Part shown: positions 34,030 through 44,879 of the stretch, in pieces
Layout of the letters: each line of letters starts with the position of its first letter
How positions within the stretch are numbered: position 1 is the first letter of the stretch
Origin: Isoetes taiwanensis
Taxonomy: Eukaryota; Streptophyta; Lycopodiopsida; Isoetales; Isoetaceae
DNA length: 64,000 bases
Direction of reading: 5' to 3'
Assembly: GCA_021234155.1 (NCBI GenBank)
Contig: JAJEKV010000050.1
Span: 7,552,438-7,616,437 of the forward strand
Notes under the pieces: generated by a model
Seen by the model: the letters and a program-made list of their open reading frames with translations, nothing else
What the model was told of the DNA's origin: nothing
The model's database searches: none
Position numbers and translations under genes: made by a program

Positions 34030-34310
34030 AAGCTTAAGATGTTGAATGTAATGAAGCCCCAGATTTTGCTTGTGGATAAGGAAAAGGGCCTTCTAAAGAT
34101 TGCAGGTCTTGGACTTGGCCGTGATTTTACAGTCCCACTCAGAAGTTACACTCACGAGGTAAAATGTCTTTTTAATGTATTTAAACATTAATCCAAGGCT
34201 CCTCTTTCTAACATTTTGATGCATACTTTAGCAGATAGTGACCTTGTGGTATCGAGCTCCTGAGGTTTTGCTTGGAGCAACCCATTATTCCATTCCTGTT
34301 GATTTCTTAA
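34030..34310 (+). pseudogene. B-type cyclin-dependent kinase (CDKB) pseudogene fragment
   Basis: Exon 1 (about 34045-34158) reads KPQILLVDKEKGLLKIAGLG, then LGRDFTVPLRSYTHE, ending at a GT donor (CACGAG/GTAAAA). After a 76-base intron with a pyrimidine tract and GCAG acceptor, exon 2 (34235-about 34305) reads IVTLWYRAPEVLLGATHYS then IPVDF and hits a stop. The T-loop to WYRAPEVLLGATHYS is diagnostic of the plant-specific CDKB group, which acts at G2/M. It is dead: the catalytic HRDLKP loop is damaged (the segment before KPQ lost the Asp), the N of KPQN is Ile, and the DLG (DFG equivalent) is GLG. The retained intron argues for a duplicated gene copy and not a retrocopy. Confidence 0.8.
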
Positions 34311-35300
34311 GCACTACATAGTCTAGCATGCCCTTGGTTTGCAATTTAGCTCAATTTTCTTGCTTCTGCAATTTCTTGATAAATGGGCGGGCATGTTTCT
34401 CATGCTAGATTTCATGGGCTCATGAAAAGAAACATTATTCAAAGAGTAATAAATCATTGCCATATTTTATGACCAATATCGTTAGAATTTCCTCTAAGAT
34501 GCTACCTTTCAGGCAAAGCATGCATAGTTAGGCCCAGATACACACTATGTCAACTTTTCTTTGCAGCTTACTGCTGTGTGGCAAACACAATTTTTTGTAT
34601 ATGTTCGTCTATCTTAAACTCAGGCAGGTACATTTGAGACATTCTAGCATGCATTACAATATGTTTGAAAGCAGTGATGCCTTTGTTTGTAGGGCTTTTA
34701 TAACTCTTTTTTCTCATGTAGTTTGCCAGCATTTATAACTGGAAACAATCACCATCAAAACTAGAGCAACTTCCAGATGTTCATTCTTATGAACATAATA
34801 ACTTTCTTTTCCTGTTTCCAAGAAACTTGGAGTAAAATCTGTACTGTTCTCCATGATTGACCACAAGGGATGGAGTTTGTGGTGATGTCTTAAAGACACA
34901 TCCTGTAACATGGGCAAAACTAATATTGAATTCTGTTGTATAGAAGCTAAAGCTCAGCTCAGCTCATCAAATGTCATTCACCGTATTTGTTCTTTGAGAC
35001 AAATTCATGTCAATTCATTTGTAGTTTAAAATATAAACGAAAATTTTTAAAAGCTATTTTTGCTCTTAAAATTAAATATTATGCTTATTCGTCATTTGCA
35101 ACTCAACCGTGTTACAACATGAAAACCGGGGATATCATTCCCGGTGCCAATTCCGTTCAGCAGGGCACCCTGGTTATCATGTTGGGGCCGAGCTGAAACT
35201 TCGACCCTATTAACAAAAGAAGATCCATTCGTTTGCCTATGAGATAAGATGTAAAAGGAAGTAATTTTGGACACACTCATTCTAGTTTCTATAAAAACTA
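34311..35300. other. Non-coding stretch
   Basis: No further kinase C-lobe exons can be read. The open frame at 34987-35196 and others are short, AT-driven and unrecognised. Confidence 0.4.
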
Positions 35301-35488
35301 GGGGAAAACTACAAAATACCCCTAACTTTTTGCAAAATTCACAGTATACCCCTAACTTTCTAAAAATTCACAAAATGCCCCTAAAAATTCACAAAATGCC
35401 CCTAATAGGGGCATTTCATGAATTTTCTAAAAGCTAGGGGTATGTTGTGAATTTTGCAAAAAGTTAGGGGTATATTGTAGTTTTTCCC
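35301..35488. mobile_element. Foldback MITE, about 188 bp
   Basis: The element is almost entirely one inverted repeat with arms of about 90 bp: the left arm starts GGGGAAAACTACAAAATACC and the right arm ends GGTATATTGTAGTTTTTCCC. Within each arm TACCCCTAACTTTTTGCAAA and ATGCCCCTA blocks recur in mirror order, so a perfect-length hairpin can form. Both flanks carry AAAAACTA (35293-35300 and 35490-35497), an 8-bp duplication as made by hAT transposases. The AT-rich target weakens that point a little. It has no coding capacity. Confidence 0.75.
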
Positions 35489-36149
35489 AAAAAACTATTG
35501 TATTGGACCACATAACGTCAATAATAGAAGTCGCTTCCTAGGCATGATCTTTGCACTGCAAGTTCGTTCCTTTAAGTTCGCAAACTCAATGGGCAGATCA
35601 CCACCACATAGGCCAACGCGGATGTTCACACATTATAAATACCGTCTTTACATGTCTTTTGCCAAGGGATGAAGCTGCTACACGTCATTGAACTTATGTG
35701 TGTATTTTAATAAAGAAATGCTTTTTCCAACTTACAGGTCAATGACCCCAGAGACTGCATAACATGCATGCTGTTTAAAACATGAGAAATGTTAGTAAAT
35801 CACAACTTCTAGAGATACCATTGGAAATTTCAGTTCGTCTACTGATTCACTATTTGGTAGTGTTCTGTGATTGTAGGCAATCAGCCTAATTTTGATATGC
35901 TGGGGTGGACACAACATGTGCTTGGAAGCCAATTTGCAGTGAATTTGTTTAACATTATATGCAAGAAAAAAATCATTTGGGATATCAGGCTGTAACTTAT
36001 TGATATGCCAAGCATCACATGCCGAGGAATGAAGGTGGTGTTCTATTTGCATCCACTAGTCCGACCAAAGAATAGACGATGAATGCATTAGGTTAAGGTA
36101 TATGCTCTATGCCATTGGGTGTCATCTAGTTGGTGTATAAAGCTTCCAG

Positions 36150-36420
36150 TCTTGAAGAACCTAGAATCCTCTAGAAACTTCTAGAACCTTCTAGCATGTT
36201 CTAGAAGAATCTAGAATGTTCTAGAAGCTCTCAAGGGGTTCAAACATAGAACCTTCTAGAATAATAAAAAAAAGTTGTAAAAGCTTGTAGAAAGTAAAAA
36301 AAGTTTACCAAACCTTATTCTAGAACATTCTAGAATTTTCTAGAATGTCAAAATCTCCTAGAACATCGAACCTTTTAGAATGTTCTAGCTACAATGTTCT
36401 AGAACTAAGGGAATCTCACA
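36150..36420. repeat. TTCTAGAA-rich cluster
   Basis: Eight copies of the palindrome TTCTAGAA, plus more partial CTAGAA or TTCTAG, occur within about 250 bases, often separated by only C, CA, AT or TG. Examples lie at about 36178, 36199, 36219, 36254 and 36318-36345. Each is also a perfect nTTCnnGAAn heat-shock-element core, but the density and the lack of a nearby gene point to a decayed simple repeat. The tract leads into GAATCTAAGAGAATCTT repeats to about 36500. Confidence 0.7.
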
Positions 36421-36499
36421 CAATCTAAGAACTTAAGCGGAATCTAAGAGAATCTTCATAACATCACAAAGAATCTAGGACAATCTTGATAAAACATAA

Positions 36500-37570
36500 G
36501 AGAATCCCGACTACAATTCGAACTTGCACCATAGGAACATGCTAAAATTAAAACTTGCTCCGTAGGAACATGCACCGTAGGACGTGCTAATTTTCTTGTA
36601 TGTATATATATTTTTTATATATATATAATATATATATTAACGTTTTTACCGGGACCTGATCCGACAAAATTTTTTCACTAACTTGGTTGCCCCACCGAAG
36701 CCAGAGAGGGTTTAGCGTTCGTACATATAAAAACAAGGTGCTGCGCACAGGGGGTTGCCCTCCATGGCCGGAGGGTGAAGTGGCTTAAATCATAGTTCAA
36801 AGTCATGTTTTCACACCATCCATCACCGGCAGACTTAGATATGCAGGCAATGAGGTTTTTACATAAAACCCATCCACTTTGCCCTCAAATTGCCTTCAAG
36901 ATATCTATTTGCTGATCTTTTCCTTTGGCCATAAAACTCGTGGATGGATTAAAGAATCCCATGCGTTTGCTTAATCTACTTTCAGAATATGGGAACAGTT
37001 GATAGTTGTTCCTTACAAAAAATGTCCCCTTTCGAATATGTTTGCCAAATCTTGCATTGCTTATACAATCAATTTCTATGTGCCTCTGCAGGGTTTTGGA
37101 TGTGACACGATCAATCCACGGCTTTGGTAGGGACTTGGATAAATCGAGGGCCATGCAAAGAATCTTGTCTTAATATTATCATAAGCTGCAAGTAGTGTTT
37201 TTGTATTTGCCACAACACCTTTTACTACATATTGGTATTTTCCATCAACTAATGAACTCTGATCTCTTTCTTTTATTTAACATGCTGATGGCCTATCTTC
37301 CATATGCTGCGCATGAGGGGTTGGCCTCTGGTGGCCCGAAAGTGTGTTTTCATATTTCGTTTTTTTGTGTTGGATCTTGTTTGTTTTGTGTGGAGTCGTG
37401 TAAATGATATGAACACGGGTTGTCATTTTCTTAGCTCAAGAAGGTGCTCATTGTGTATTTGGACTCGACACTTTTGTTCGTCATTACATCATGTAGTTGC
37501 GTTGAATTGGGCATTTCGCCAGTAAAGGCACCAGGCAAGCAGCCCCGTGCACCGCCAAGTCTAGAGCTAC
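36500..37570. other. Non-coding with short repeats
   Basis: 36520-36600 repeats a GAACTTGCACCATAGGAACA-like phrase three times. 36600-36645 is a TA-rich simple tract. 36885-37154 (minus) holds an 89-residue frame with no motif I trust. 37195-37525 has overlapping hydrophobic frames in an AT/T-rich stretch and is not recognised. Confidence 0.35.
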
Positions 37571-37575
37571 GAGTG

Positions 37576-37690
37576 TGCATATAGCATAACATAGTATATT
37601 GCTTGTCATCTTGACAAACAACATTCAGTAAAACATTCACAATGTTCACAATGTGTTAAATAATCTCCCGTGAAAATACCAAATGTACAT
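37576..37690 (+). repeat. Dispersed direct repeat, copy 1
   Basis: GCATATAGCATAACATAGTA, then CATCTTGACAAACAACATTC, AATGTGTTAAATAATCTCCC and GTGAAAATACCAAATGT occur here and again at 38598-38757. The copies are in the same orientation and about 1.0 kb apart. Confidence 0.85.
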
Positions 37691-38019
37691 ACTTCTCACC
37701 TCACTCGCCAGGAGGGATGTAGATCCTTATACCTTACCCCACTAAGCTGCCCTTTTGACAACAGGTTTAGGGAAATTCCTATTTTCTTCATGAAATTCTT
37801 TGATTAATTTTGTTGCCCTTCTATATCCATTTCTTTGTCCTGACTCTAGATGATGGTCTTGTGTTCATAAAGGAAAAGAACCGTTGATCAGGAAGCAAAA
37901 TAGGAACACAATTCATGCCTTGCAAAGGCTATTCACATCCAGAAGATTCACAAAGTTATATTTCTAAATTGTGAAGCGAATGGTGCTCTTCAGGCTGGTG
38001 CCTTCGAAGTATTATAAAA

Positions 38020-38215
38020 AAGGATGTTATGGCACCGATAAGTTTGTTCCAGCATTTTGGCAATGGCTCAAAAGCGTGACCATTGTGCCACCTTTGAAAC
38101 TGTAATATGGCACGACAGGAAAGCGTAGCCATTGTGCCACCTTTGAAATTATAATAGGAGAACGTCTTGGCCATTCACAATTTCCACCTTTGCAATTGTA
38201 ATCAGAGAACATTTT
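38020..38215 (+). repeat. Three degenerate copies of an about 50-bp unit
   Basis: CCATTGTGCCACCTTTGAAA recurs near 38078 and 38129, and a diverged form (CCATTCACAATTTCCACCTT) near 38172, each followed by a TGTAAT/TATAAT-type segment. Minus-strand frames over this tract simply repeat the unit and should not be taken for genes. Confidence 0.7.
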
Positions 38216-38597
38216 TTGAATTTATGCCACTATGTTTGAGCTCATACATGAAGCATACTGAGAAATATGTGCACGATGAAGACGACAAATAGTTCGTCAA
38301 GCACATTATCTAACAAAATAAATGACAATTCTAACAAAATAAACAAAACAGAATGATAATATATGCAATTTGTTGTGATAGGTATCCTCGGCGCCAATGT
38401 TATCTTAATATTGCCTTTGTTTCTTTACTTGTTACTCATGAAACTAAATACTAAATATTGTGTTTCATGAAGCACAAAACATTTTATTAGAGATGTTATG
38501 GTCTCCAAATATGTACATTGATTGTGCTGAACGTGGATCATATAGATATTTTTATTCAATTAACCACTTGGTTTCTACAATGCATCTAATAAGATGG

Positions 38598-38757
38598 CAT
38601 ATAGCATAACATAGTATATTGCTTGTACGCATCTTATGAGATGGCATATAGCGTAGCATTGCATTTGAAAATGTAGCTCATCTTGACAAACAACATTCAA
38701 TAAAACATTCACAATGCTCACAATGTGTTAAATAATCTCCCGTGAAAATACCAAATG
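38598..38757 (+). repeat. Dispersed direct repeat, copy 2
   Basis: This is the partner of 37576-37690. It has an extra internal stretch of about 50 bp between the GCATATAGCATAACATAGTA block and the CATCTTGACAAACAACATTC block; the extra stretch itself partly duplicates the start (GATGGCATATAGCG). Confidence 0.85.
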
Positions 38758-40430
38758 TTACAATGTTTCTTGAATAATCTTCTAATATATGCAAAAAAGT
38801 AGGTACTTACTCATAAACGGACACCGATTTTCCTAGATGTTAGATTGCACACTGATTGCTTAATCTTTCTTCATAGGGATAAAAATATAGTGATTGTATT
38901 CACTACATACGGGGTGGCAAAAGAAGAGAAATGTTTGCATTTCTTTGTGATAAATTTCTTATAAGCCTAAACATAGACCTTGGGATAGTTAGTCCCATAC
39001 AACTTTCCAACATTCCTACCACAAAACTAATGCAAACTTCCATTGGAACATGGACGGAGAGAGCATAAAAAGAAAGTGCAGCCAGGTCAAAGACAATCGA
39101 CCTAGCTCCACTACAAAGTTGTTACAACGTATGCCTTTATTAAAAGTGTCAAATACACAACATATGCAAAGCTAGCACATGCGAAACATAGCGACTTCAA
39201 CCCATATTTTACATAGCTATTGGAGATCAAATATTTATTACAACTTGCTGAATTGCCACGGTAGCATCCCACATTGAAATTAAAGAATGGTGATCTACAA
39301 TGCCCAAAATTGACACTTTTACCCTTCACCTCCGTGGTGGGAGGTTAGACTTTTGGTTGCTTGCTTCTTGGGCAATCTCCTCCTTGAGGACTCCCAAAGC
39401 TGATTTTCTATGCCCAACATCCGTATTTGCAAGAACCCTCTCTTAACTATTCAAGATTAAACCCTATAAGTATTAAAAACATATAAACCTCGGCCTTGTA
39501 AAATACTAGTTTATCCTAATGCTCTATTATCTACTTACGAAAAATGCACAACTGGTAGATGGGTATGGCAATCCAATCATGTTTAGTGACATCCACTCTT
39601 CTCACCAAAGACAACTAACTTTATTTTCTCGACTTTCACATCCATATCTATATGTTCATTATAAAGGAACAGATAAGTCATTCGTACCATCAACAAAGAT
39701 CATGAGTGGGCTCTCGATTGCTTTTGGCGATCAAGATCTGCGGTCGTTCATCCGCAATATCATCTTCCACGCCATTGCTTTTGGCTCCTACGCCACAAGT
39801 AGATCAACCAGGCCTGTTTTTATAAGATAATAACAGATTCTTTGTGAATATACATATCTAACAAAGATGGTCCTAATAGTGAACTCGATAAAGGGAATTA
39901 CCCGCATGAACCGGGCGTCCTCGATCTCTTCATTGCTCGGTTCTAACCTCCAAAAACACGAGTTAATGACAATATCTTACAATTCGAGAAAGTACAAAAG
40001 ACAATTCTTATACATGATTACCTATCGATTCGACAAGCACAGGAGCCATCTGCTCCCCTTCCACTAGAAGTATCACGAAAGTACAAATCGGTTTTGCCCG
40101 AGGAACGTGTCCAAATAAATGTCCTCTTCAACTTTTTATGGTTATGCTTCCAACTTGAGATTCCCACAAACATCACTTGTTATAAAGCAGTATAATTATT
40201 CAATTCCACTGAATTTCAGCCACCTCTGCTGTGTGCTAGCAGATTTCCAAGTTCTTTATTTACATAGAAATCACATGTTGTGCGAAAAATAATTTCCCGA
40301 GTTTCCTATGCCAACATAGACGCCCGGCTGAGCTGAAATTAGTGCATTCTTGTCGACTGGCTAGATTATTCCTTTTTGCACATGCCATCAACGTGACAAG
40401 GTACTCTCTCGCAATCTTCACCCAGCCCCG
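38758..40430. other. No gene recognised
   Basis: About 1.7 kb. The open frame at 39519-39830 (103 residues, plus) is the longest but has no motif, and the minus frame at 39111-39329 is also unknown. The part from 40080 to 40430 may hold rearranged sequence of the neighbouring PDR transporter, but I could not align it. Confidence 0.35.
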
Positions 40431-40439
40431 ACTATGAAG

Positions 40440-41900
40440 AACCTATGAATTTATTGTGCTTGGCTGCACATATGCAATTATGCCCAAGAATACCGAGGAT
40501 ACCCACCAACGCATTCCTTAGCGTATCTAATTCCACAAGATCCATAATTTCCTCAACAAATGCCTGATGGTGAAATTGCATTAGCATCTTACTATTTTAA
40601 GTTCCAGCGTTGACAAGTATAATGATCTACTTACCATCCCGACATCGCTAGTGATATCTCTTTGGAAGACGTAACCATGAAGAATACAACAAGGACTTCG
40701 TTTTGTAACTTTGTGGTGAATGAATGTCGGTTTGTTCAACATATCCCGAAATGTGTGCAAATGTTCTTTGTACCTTGTGATATCCTCGAAACCCAAATAT
40801 CTCCTTCTATGTAGCCACCTGCTTTTCCTGCACCGCAAGGACGTCCATCAATGTGGTCTTTCCGGCTCCACTCACTCCGACTAAAGCGGTAAGTATGCCA
40901 GCCCGAATATTCCGCTACAATTACAAAGGAGTTGCAACCTACTCTCATTAACACCCTCATCCTTCATCTCCTGTTTACAAGATGCTCAAAATTATATCAA
41001 GAAGAAGGAAGGAAGGAGAGAGAGATGGAGGGAGGATATACGAGAGGCATGTCAACAAAATAGCTCAATTAGTGAAAAGCAAGCGAGAGAGGCTGAAACG
41101 GCAACACCATGCCCTTTGCCATAATAGCCTGATTAAATATCTCACGAACATTGAAACTTCTCTGCGCTCTGGTGACTCACCCGCCATCGGTAATCGAGAA
41201 GGAAAATAATAATTACAATATCAAGCATCCAAAATAGCATTCCCAAGAATCTTCAACTTGCCTCCTATCTTTTGATTCAAAATCTTCTTGCCCTAATGCT
41301 CAAACTTTTCCTCGAGGGGCGTCTTACATTACTACCACAGGGCTTACCAAGAGCTGCATATTTGCAATCATTATCGGGCATGAATCAAATAAAATGCATG
41401 AAATGATAGCCTACGTTCGAGGTAGCCTAGGGCAAGTGTAACCAGAAGATTGAACAAACATGTATATCCAAAGAGGACAGCTATGCTCACCCAATACCCG
41501 GTGAACTTGAAAAAACCCGAAATGAGAATTCTATGAGATAGCGTGCCGATTCCATTTGTAAACTGCAAGAGGTCATAAACAAATCTTCAAACTTTCAATA
41601 TAGAAGCCAACAAATAACATATCATATCCTTCATCCTACCTTATCCCACCTAGGAGCAAGGAATTCATTGACAGCGATCGCGTTTTGTGCATAAGAAAGT
41701 GGTGAAAGCCGGAATCCCCAAATCCACCAAGGACGTATGTTGTCTAAAAGAACAGATCAGTTTGTACATGCCTTACAATTTCTCATGCATTAGGCTAGCC
41801 TCTCTACATCTAGAAAAGCCGCTAGTTGAAGCAATCCCTTCGGGCCACCATATGACCTGCAACCAAATCGCAAGGCTTGTCTTGGATTTTTTTTCGTAAT
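40440..41900 (-). pseudogene. PDR-type ABCG transporter pseudogene (partial)
   Basis: Minus-strand blocks follow the order of full-size plant PDR transporters, which export hydrophobic compounds at the plasma membrane. In order: HMVVARAIASTSGFF (about 41830-41870); [31 protein letters not shown] (41640-41745); the last helix of the first transmembrane domain, GYWVSIAVLFGYTCLFNLLV (about 41390-41510); KGMVLPFQPLSLAFH and SYFVDMP (41045-41122); MKDEGVNESRLQLL; second nucleotide-binding domain with Walker A GVSGAGKTT (40853-40879), [21 protein letters not shown]; then VEEIMDLVELDTLRNALVG (40470-40560). Stops, frameshifts and missing Walker B show it is dead. Blocks separated by non-coding spacers imply retained introns. 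Confidence 0.88.
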
Positions 41901-42348
41901 AAGCCCTCATACCATGCCCATACTTCTCTCGACATTTCTAGCAGAAGCTAAAACTTTGAATTTCATACCGTGAATTCTACATGCTTGGACTGTCGCAAAG
42001 ACGCGATCCAACGCCTGTTGCTCCAAATTCTTAGGAAAAGCAACTTGTCAATGTGGTTTCACCCTAATTGCAAAGGATGGATGCAGAAGGCCGCCATGAA
42101 ATAGCGTCGTAGTGAGGGCCGCCGACACACTCAACACTCAAAATACTCGCCATCTGCACGAGAGGAGACCTCTCCGGTTGGCCGGTTTTGAGAGTGGCTG
42201 CCCACTAACACAAGTGACCGAGCATTTACAGACAATAATGGGTTTTTAGCAGTCATCGACATATTCTGGGCATATACTGGCATATACCTAGAATATCACA
42301 AACCCCACATAAACAAGGGTTTGCCCCCTTAGGGGCAACCCAAAAAAT
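41901..42348. other. Non-coding stretch
   Basis: This may contain further decayed upstream exons of the PDR pseudogene, but I could not read any. 42100-42220 is relatively GC-rich. Confidence 0.35.
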
Positions 42349-42714
42349 GGTATAAATTTACACCGCTAGAACTCTTACCGTATAAATTTATACGGCAAGA
42401 GTTGACTTTTTTATTTTTGATATATACTATATATATACTATATATACATAAAAAATATATAAATCCGGTATAAATTTATACCGAGAGAACTCTCGCGGTA
42501 TAAATTTATACCGAGAGAACTCTCGTGGTATAAGTTTATACCGACAGAGCTCTCGCGGTATAAATTTATACCGAGAGAGCGGTATAAATATATACCGAGA
42601 GAGCGGTATAAATATATATCGTTCAAGTCCTCTTGCGGTATAAATTTATACCGTGTGAACTATCTGACGTACTATGTCCACACATTACTATCTATTGTGG
42701 TATGAATGTATACC
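42349..42714. repeat. Satellite-like array of GGTATAAATTTATACC palindromes
   Basis: Ten copies of a 16-bp palindrome or near-palindrome start at 42349, 42379 (here extended to CCGTATAAATTTATACGG), 42467, 42497, 42527, 42557, 42581, 42605, 42637 and 42699. From 42467 the spacing is 30, 30, 30, 24, 24 and 32 bases. The spacers in the 30-bp units are GAGAGAACTCTC-like and can themselves pair, so every unit offers two hairpins. A (TATATAC)n tract lies between copies 2 and 3. No cas genes or CRISPR-type variable spacers exist. Confidence 0.9.
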
Positions 42715-43250
42715 ACCTAGAAATTTGTTTGGAAGAAACTATGGACTACAAAAAATAAATACATTATAAATTTTGAAAAGTCAAGGTTGGATACTTACAT
42801 GGCCATCTCGGTGTCTGAGAAGTCTCTAGCGAGCCGTCAGAGCAAATAAGAGCATGTATATAAGGCAAGAGTGAGCTTTAGTGAGACAATGTCAAAATAT
42901 GTTGAATTTTTTACAATTTTGTTCATAATCCTGTAATGATTTTGAAAACTTTAAATATAATACCTTTTTGGCACTCTAGTAGACTTGTTGTTTTTTTTTT
43001 CAATGTCTATTTTTTAGTCCTTGAAAATGTTACTATTTCTCAAACCAAACTAGGGGCCAAAAGGGGTATCAAATTTTTTAATGGAAGCCGAGTTCAAATC
43101 CCCCTCAAAATGGTGCCTAAAATATTCAAATTGTCACACATGTCACAACTATACCGAGAAAAATGGACCTTTTTTGGGAATTTTTAGGAATCTTTCAAAG
43201 ATTCCTTTTAAAGTGCGTTTGGAGCAAATTAGTGCGTTTCATTTTAAACT
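42715..43250. other. Non-coding stretch
   Basis: AT-rich. A segment near 43170-43240 (CTTTCAAAGATTCCTTTTAA, AAGTGCGTTT) resembles one near 29276-29345 (AAGTGCGTTTGAAAGATTCC), in part inverted, suggesting a shared low-copy repeat. Confidence 0.35.
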
Positions 43251-43283
43251 TTGTTAAACCCCTTTCCTTGCCAAACCCATCAG

Positions 43284-43500
43284 AGAAGGAAGATAAGGGG
43301 GACCATGAGTAAGAAAATTAGAGGAATTACAAGGAAGATGATCAGGGGGGTCATGAGCAGGATGATCAGGCGAATCATGAGCAGGATGATTAGGAAGATG
43401 AGGGGCATGGTTATCAAAGGCAAGATGATCAAGGGGATGCTCAAGGGGATCATGATCAAAAGCAAGATGATTAGAGGGATGGTGATCGGAAGGTCGAAGA
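43284..43500 (+). repeat. Degenerate GATGATCAGG minisatellite
   Basis: Phrases such as ATGAGCAGGATGATCAGG and AAGATGATCAAGGGGATG recur about a dozen times. In one frame this encodes a Lys/Arg/Met/Ile-rich run and in another a Asp/Gln/His-rich acidic run with stops. The frame then passes into KLTQNKPTRLIPSARQ-like sequence (43555-43650). It may be a low-complexity part of a former gene, but no family can be named. Confidence 0.5.
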
Positions 43501-44139
43501 TCGAGTCAGCCTAGTTCCAGTCAAATAGTTTTGAATAAGCGTCCCCATCGTATGATAAAGTTGACCCAGAATAAGCCTACAAGACTTATTCCTTCTGCTC
43601 GACAAATTGAGAGAGATGCTGGTAAGGAGACTGATAAGCTCAAAAAGAAATGAAAGAAGGAAGGAAAGGGAGCTGAATATTAGATATGATTGTCCCAAAA
43701 AGGTAAAAGGTGCCCCTCCAGGCGTGTAATTTATGGGAGATCAGTTACTGGCATGCGTGCATCCAGTCTCTCTTTCCAAAGGTTGCATAAGATGCGTGAA
43801 ATTCAAGATGTAGAAGAGAAACAAAGTGAAGAAGAGATCAGAATGAATGCGAAATGTTCATGTTCTGCCGATGGAGGATGAGATTAAAAGAATCCAAGCA
43901 AATGCATTGAATATTCTGCAATACACAACCAAGGTTCATTTGATCAGCCTTTTTGAGGATGGTGTCCATTGTTGTGTGCATAGGAACCGTGTCACTGTGC
44001 AGGACAGAGACTATCAATTAGCTAGATACTTTTGAGGATGTCTCTATTAGGAGATTTTTTTGTAATCAGTCACATGAATTAATATATGTTTTGTAATATT
44101 ACTTGTATTAGTTCTCAACTTAATGTTCTTTTAATTGTG

Positions 44140-44420
44140 TTTAAGTGTTATGGCTGCGTTTTAGCTGTATATTTATTGGTTCTTCTAAGATTATTGGCCC
44201 TAACCTTATTGGGGTGACTATAGCGCATCATGGCCACGGTGCAAAGTTGGCTCCTCAAAGATTACTGGGGGTGCCTATTTTGCACTGTGGCCACAGTGCG
44301 AAATAGGGTCTTCCAATATTGCTGGAAGTGTTTTTTTCGCACCGCGAAATTGGGTCTTCCAACATTGTTGGAACTCCCTTTTTGCATCGTGCAGAACTGG
44401 GCCTTACTTTTAAAGCCAAA
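44140..44420 (+). repeat. Three to four degenerate copies of an about 60-bp unit
   Basis: A unit on the theme of a GGTCTTCCAA(T/C)ATT followed by GCTGGAA and then a (T)TTTGCAC(C)GTGC segment recurs near 44185, 44255, 44310 and 44365. Frames across the tract are repetitive in sequence and not gene-like. Confidence 0.5.
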
Positions 44421-44879
44421 TGAAGTCATGTAAATAATGAATGCACTTACTGCATAGAAATCAAGTATACATTTATTCATTGACATCGGAAGTTACATTG
44501 CAAGTAGAAATTTTTTCTCTTGTTTGATCCTCGTCGATTTTCACTGTCTCAAATTCGCAGTTGCCCTTGAGTTGCACCATGCTTGCTTCTTTTTATCCTA
44601 TGGAGCCTTATTTCTAAGCACAGTGGTTCCCAAGGGGACCGTGTCATGTCACACTCGAGGCCCTCTAGGCTTTGTTTCCTTCCTTTTTTTCTAGTTTACA
44701 TATAATCCTTCCGTAGAAACATTGATACATTTATTGCAATGAGTTACCACTCGAACTTTGGTGTTGGATGAACCTAAAAAAAGCATTCTTAGCTTGTTTA
44801 TATGGTTTTTCCATCCCCTGCATATTCCACATTTCAAAACTCCTATACTCCTTTGTGAACCACATGCCATAGACTCGAA

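Noticed and set aside
36150-36420. Heat-shock promoter
   Set aside because: The TTCTAGAA cluster has no gene start beside it and grades into other simple repeats, so a promoter call is not supported.
36885-37154. Possible copia polyprotein fragment (minus)
   Set aside because: A stretch resembling RHIEIDC looked like the copia RNase H region, but the surrounding order of motifs is wrong.
42349-42714. CRISPR-like array of regularly spaced repeats
   Set aside because: The repeats are palindromes with self-similar, not unique, spacers; there are no cas genes, and the host looks eukaryotic.
43251-43514. 87-residue Lys/Arg/Met/Ile-rich ORF
   Set aside because: It follows a degenerate minisatellite; other frames are equally repetitive.
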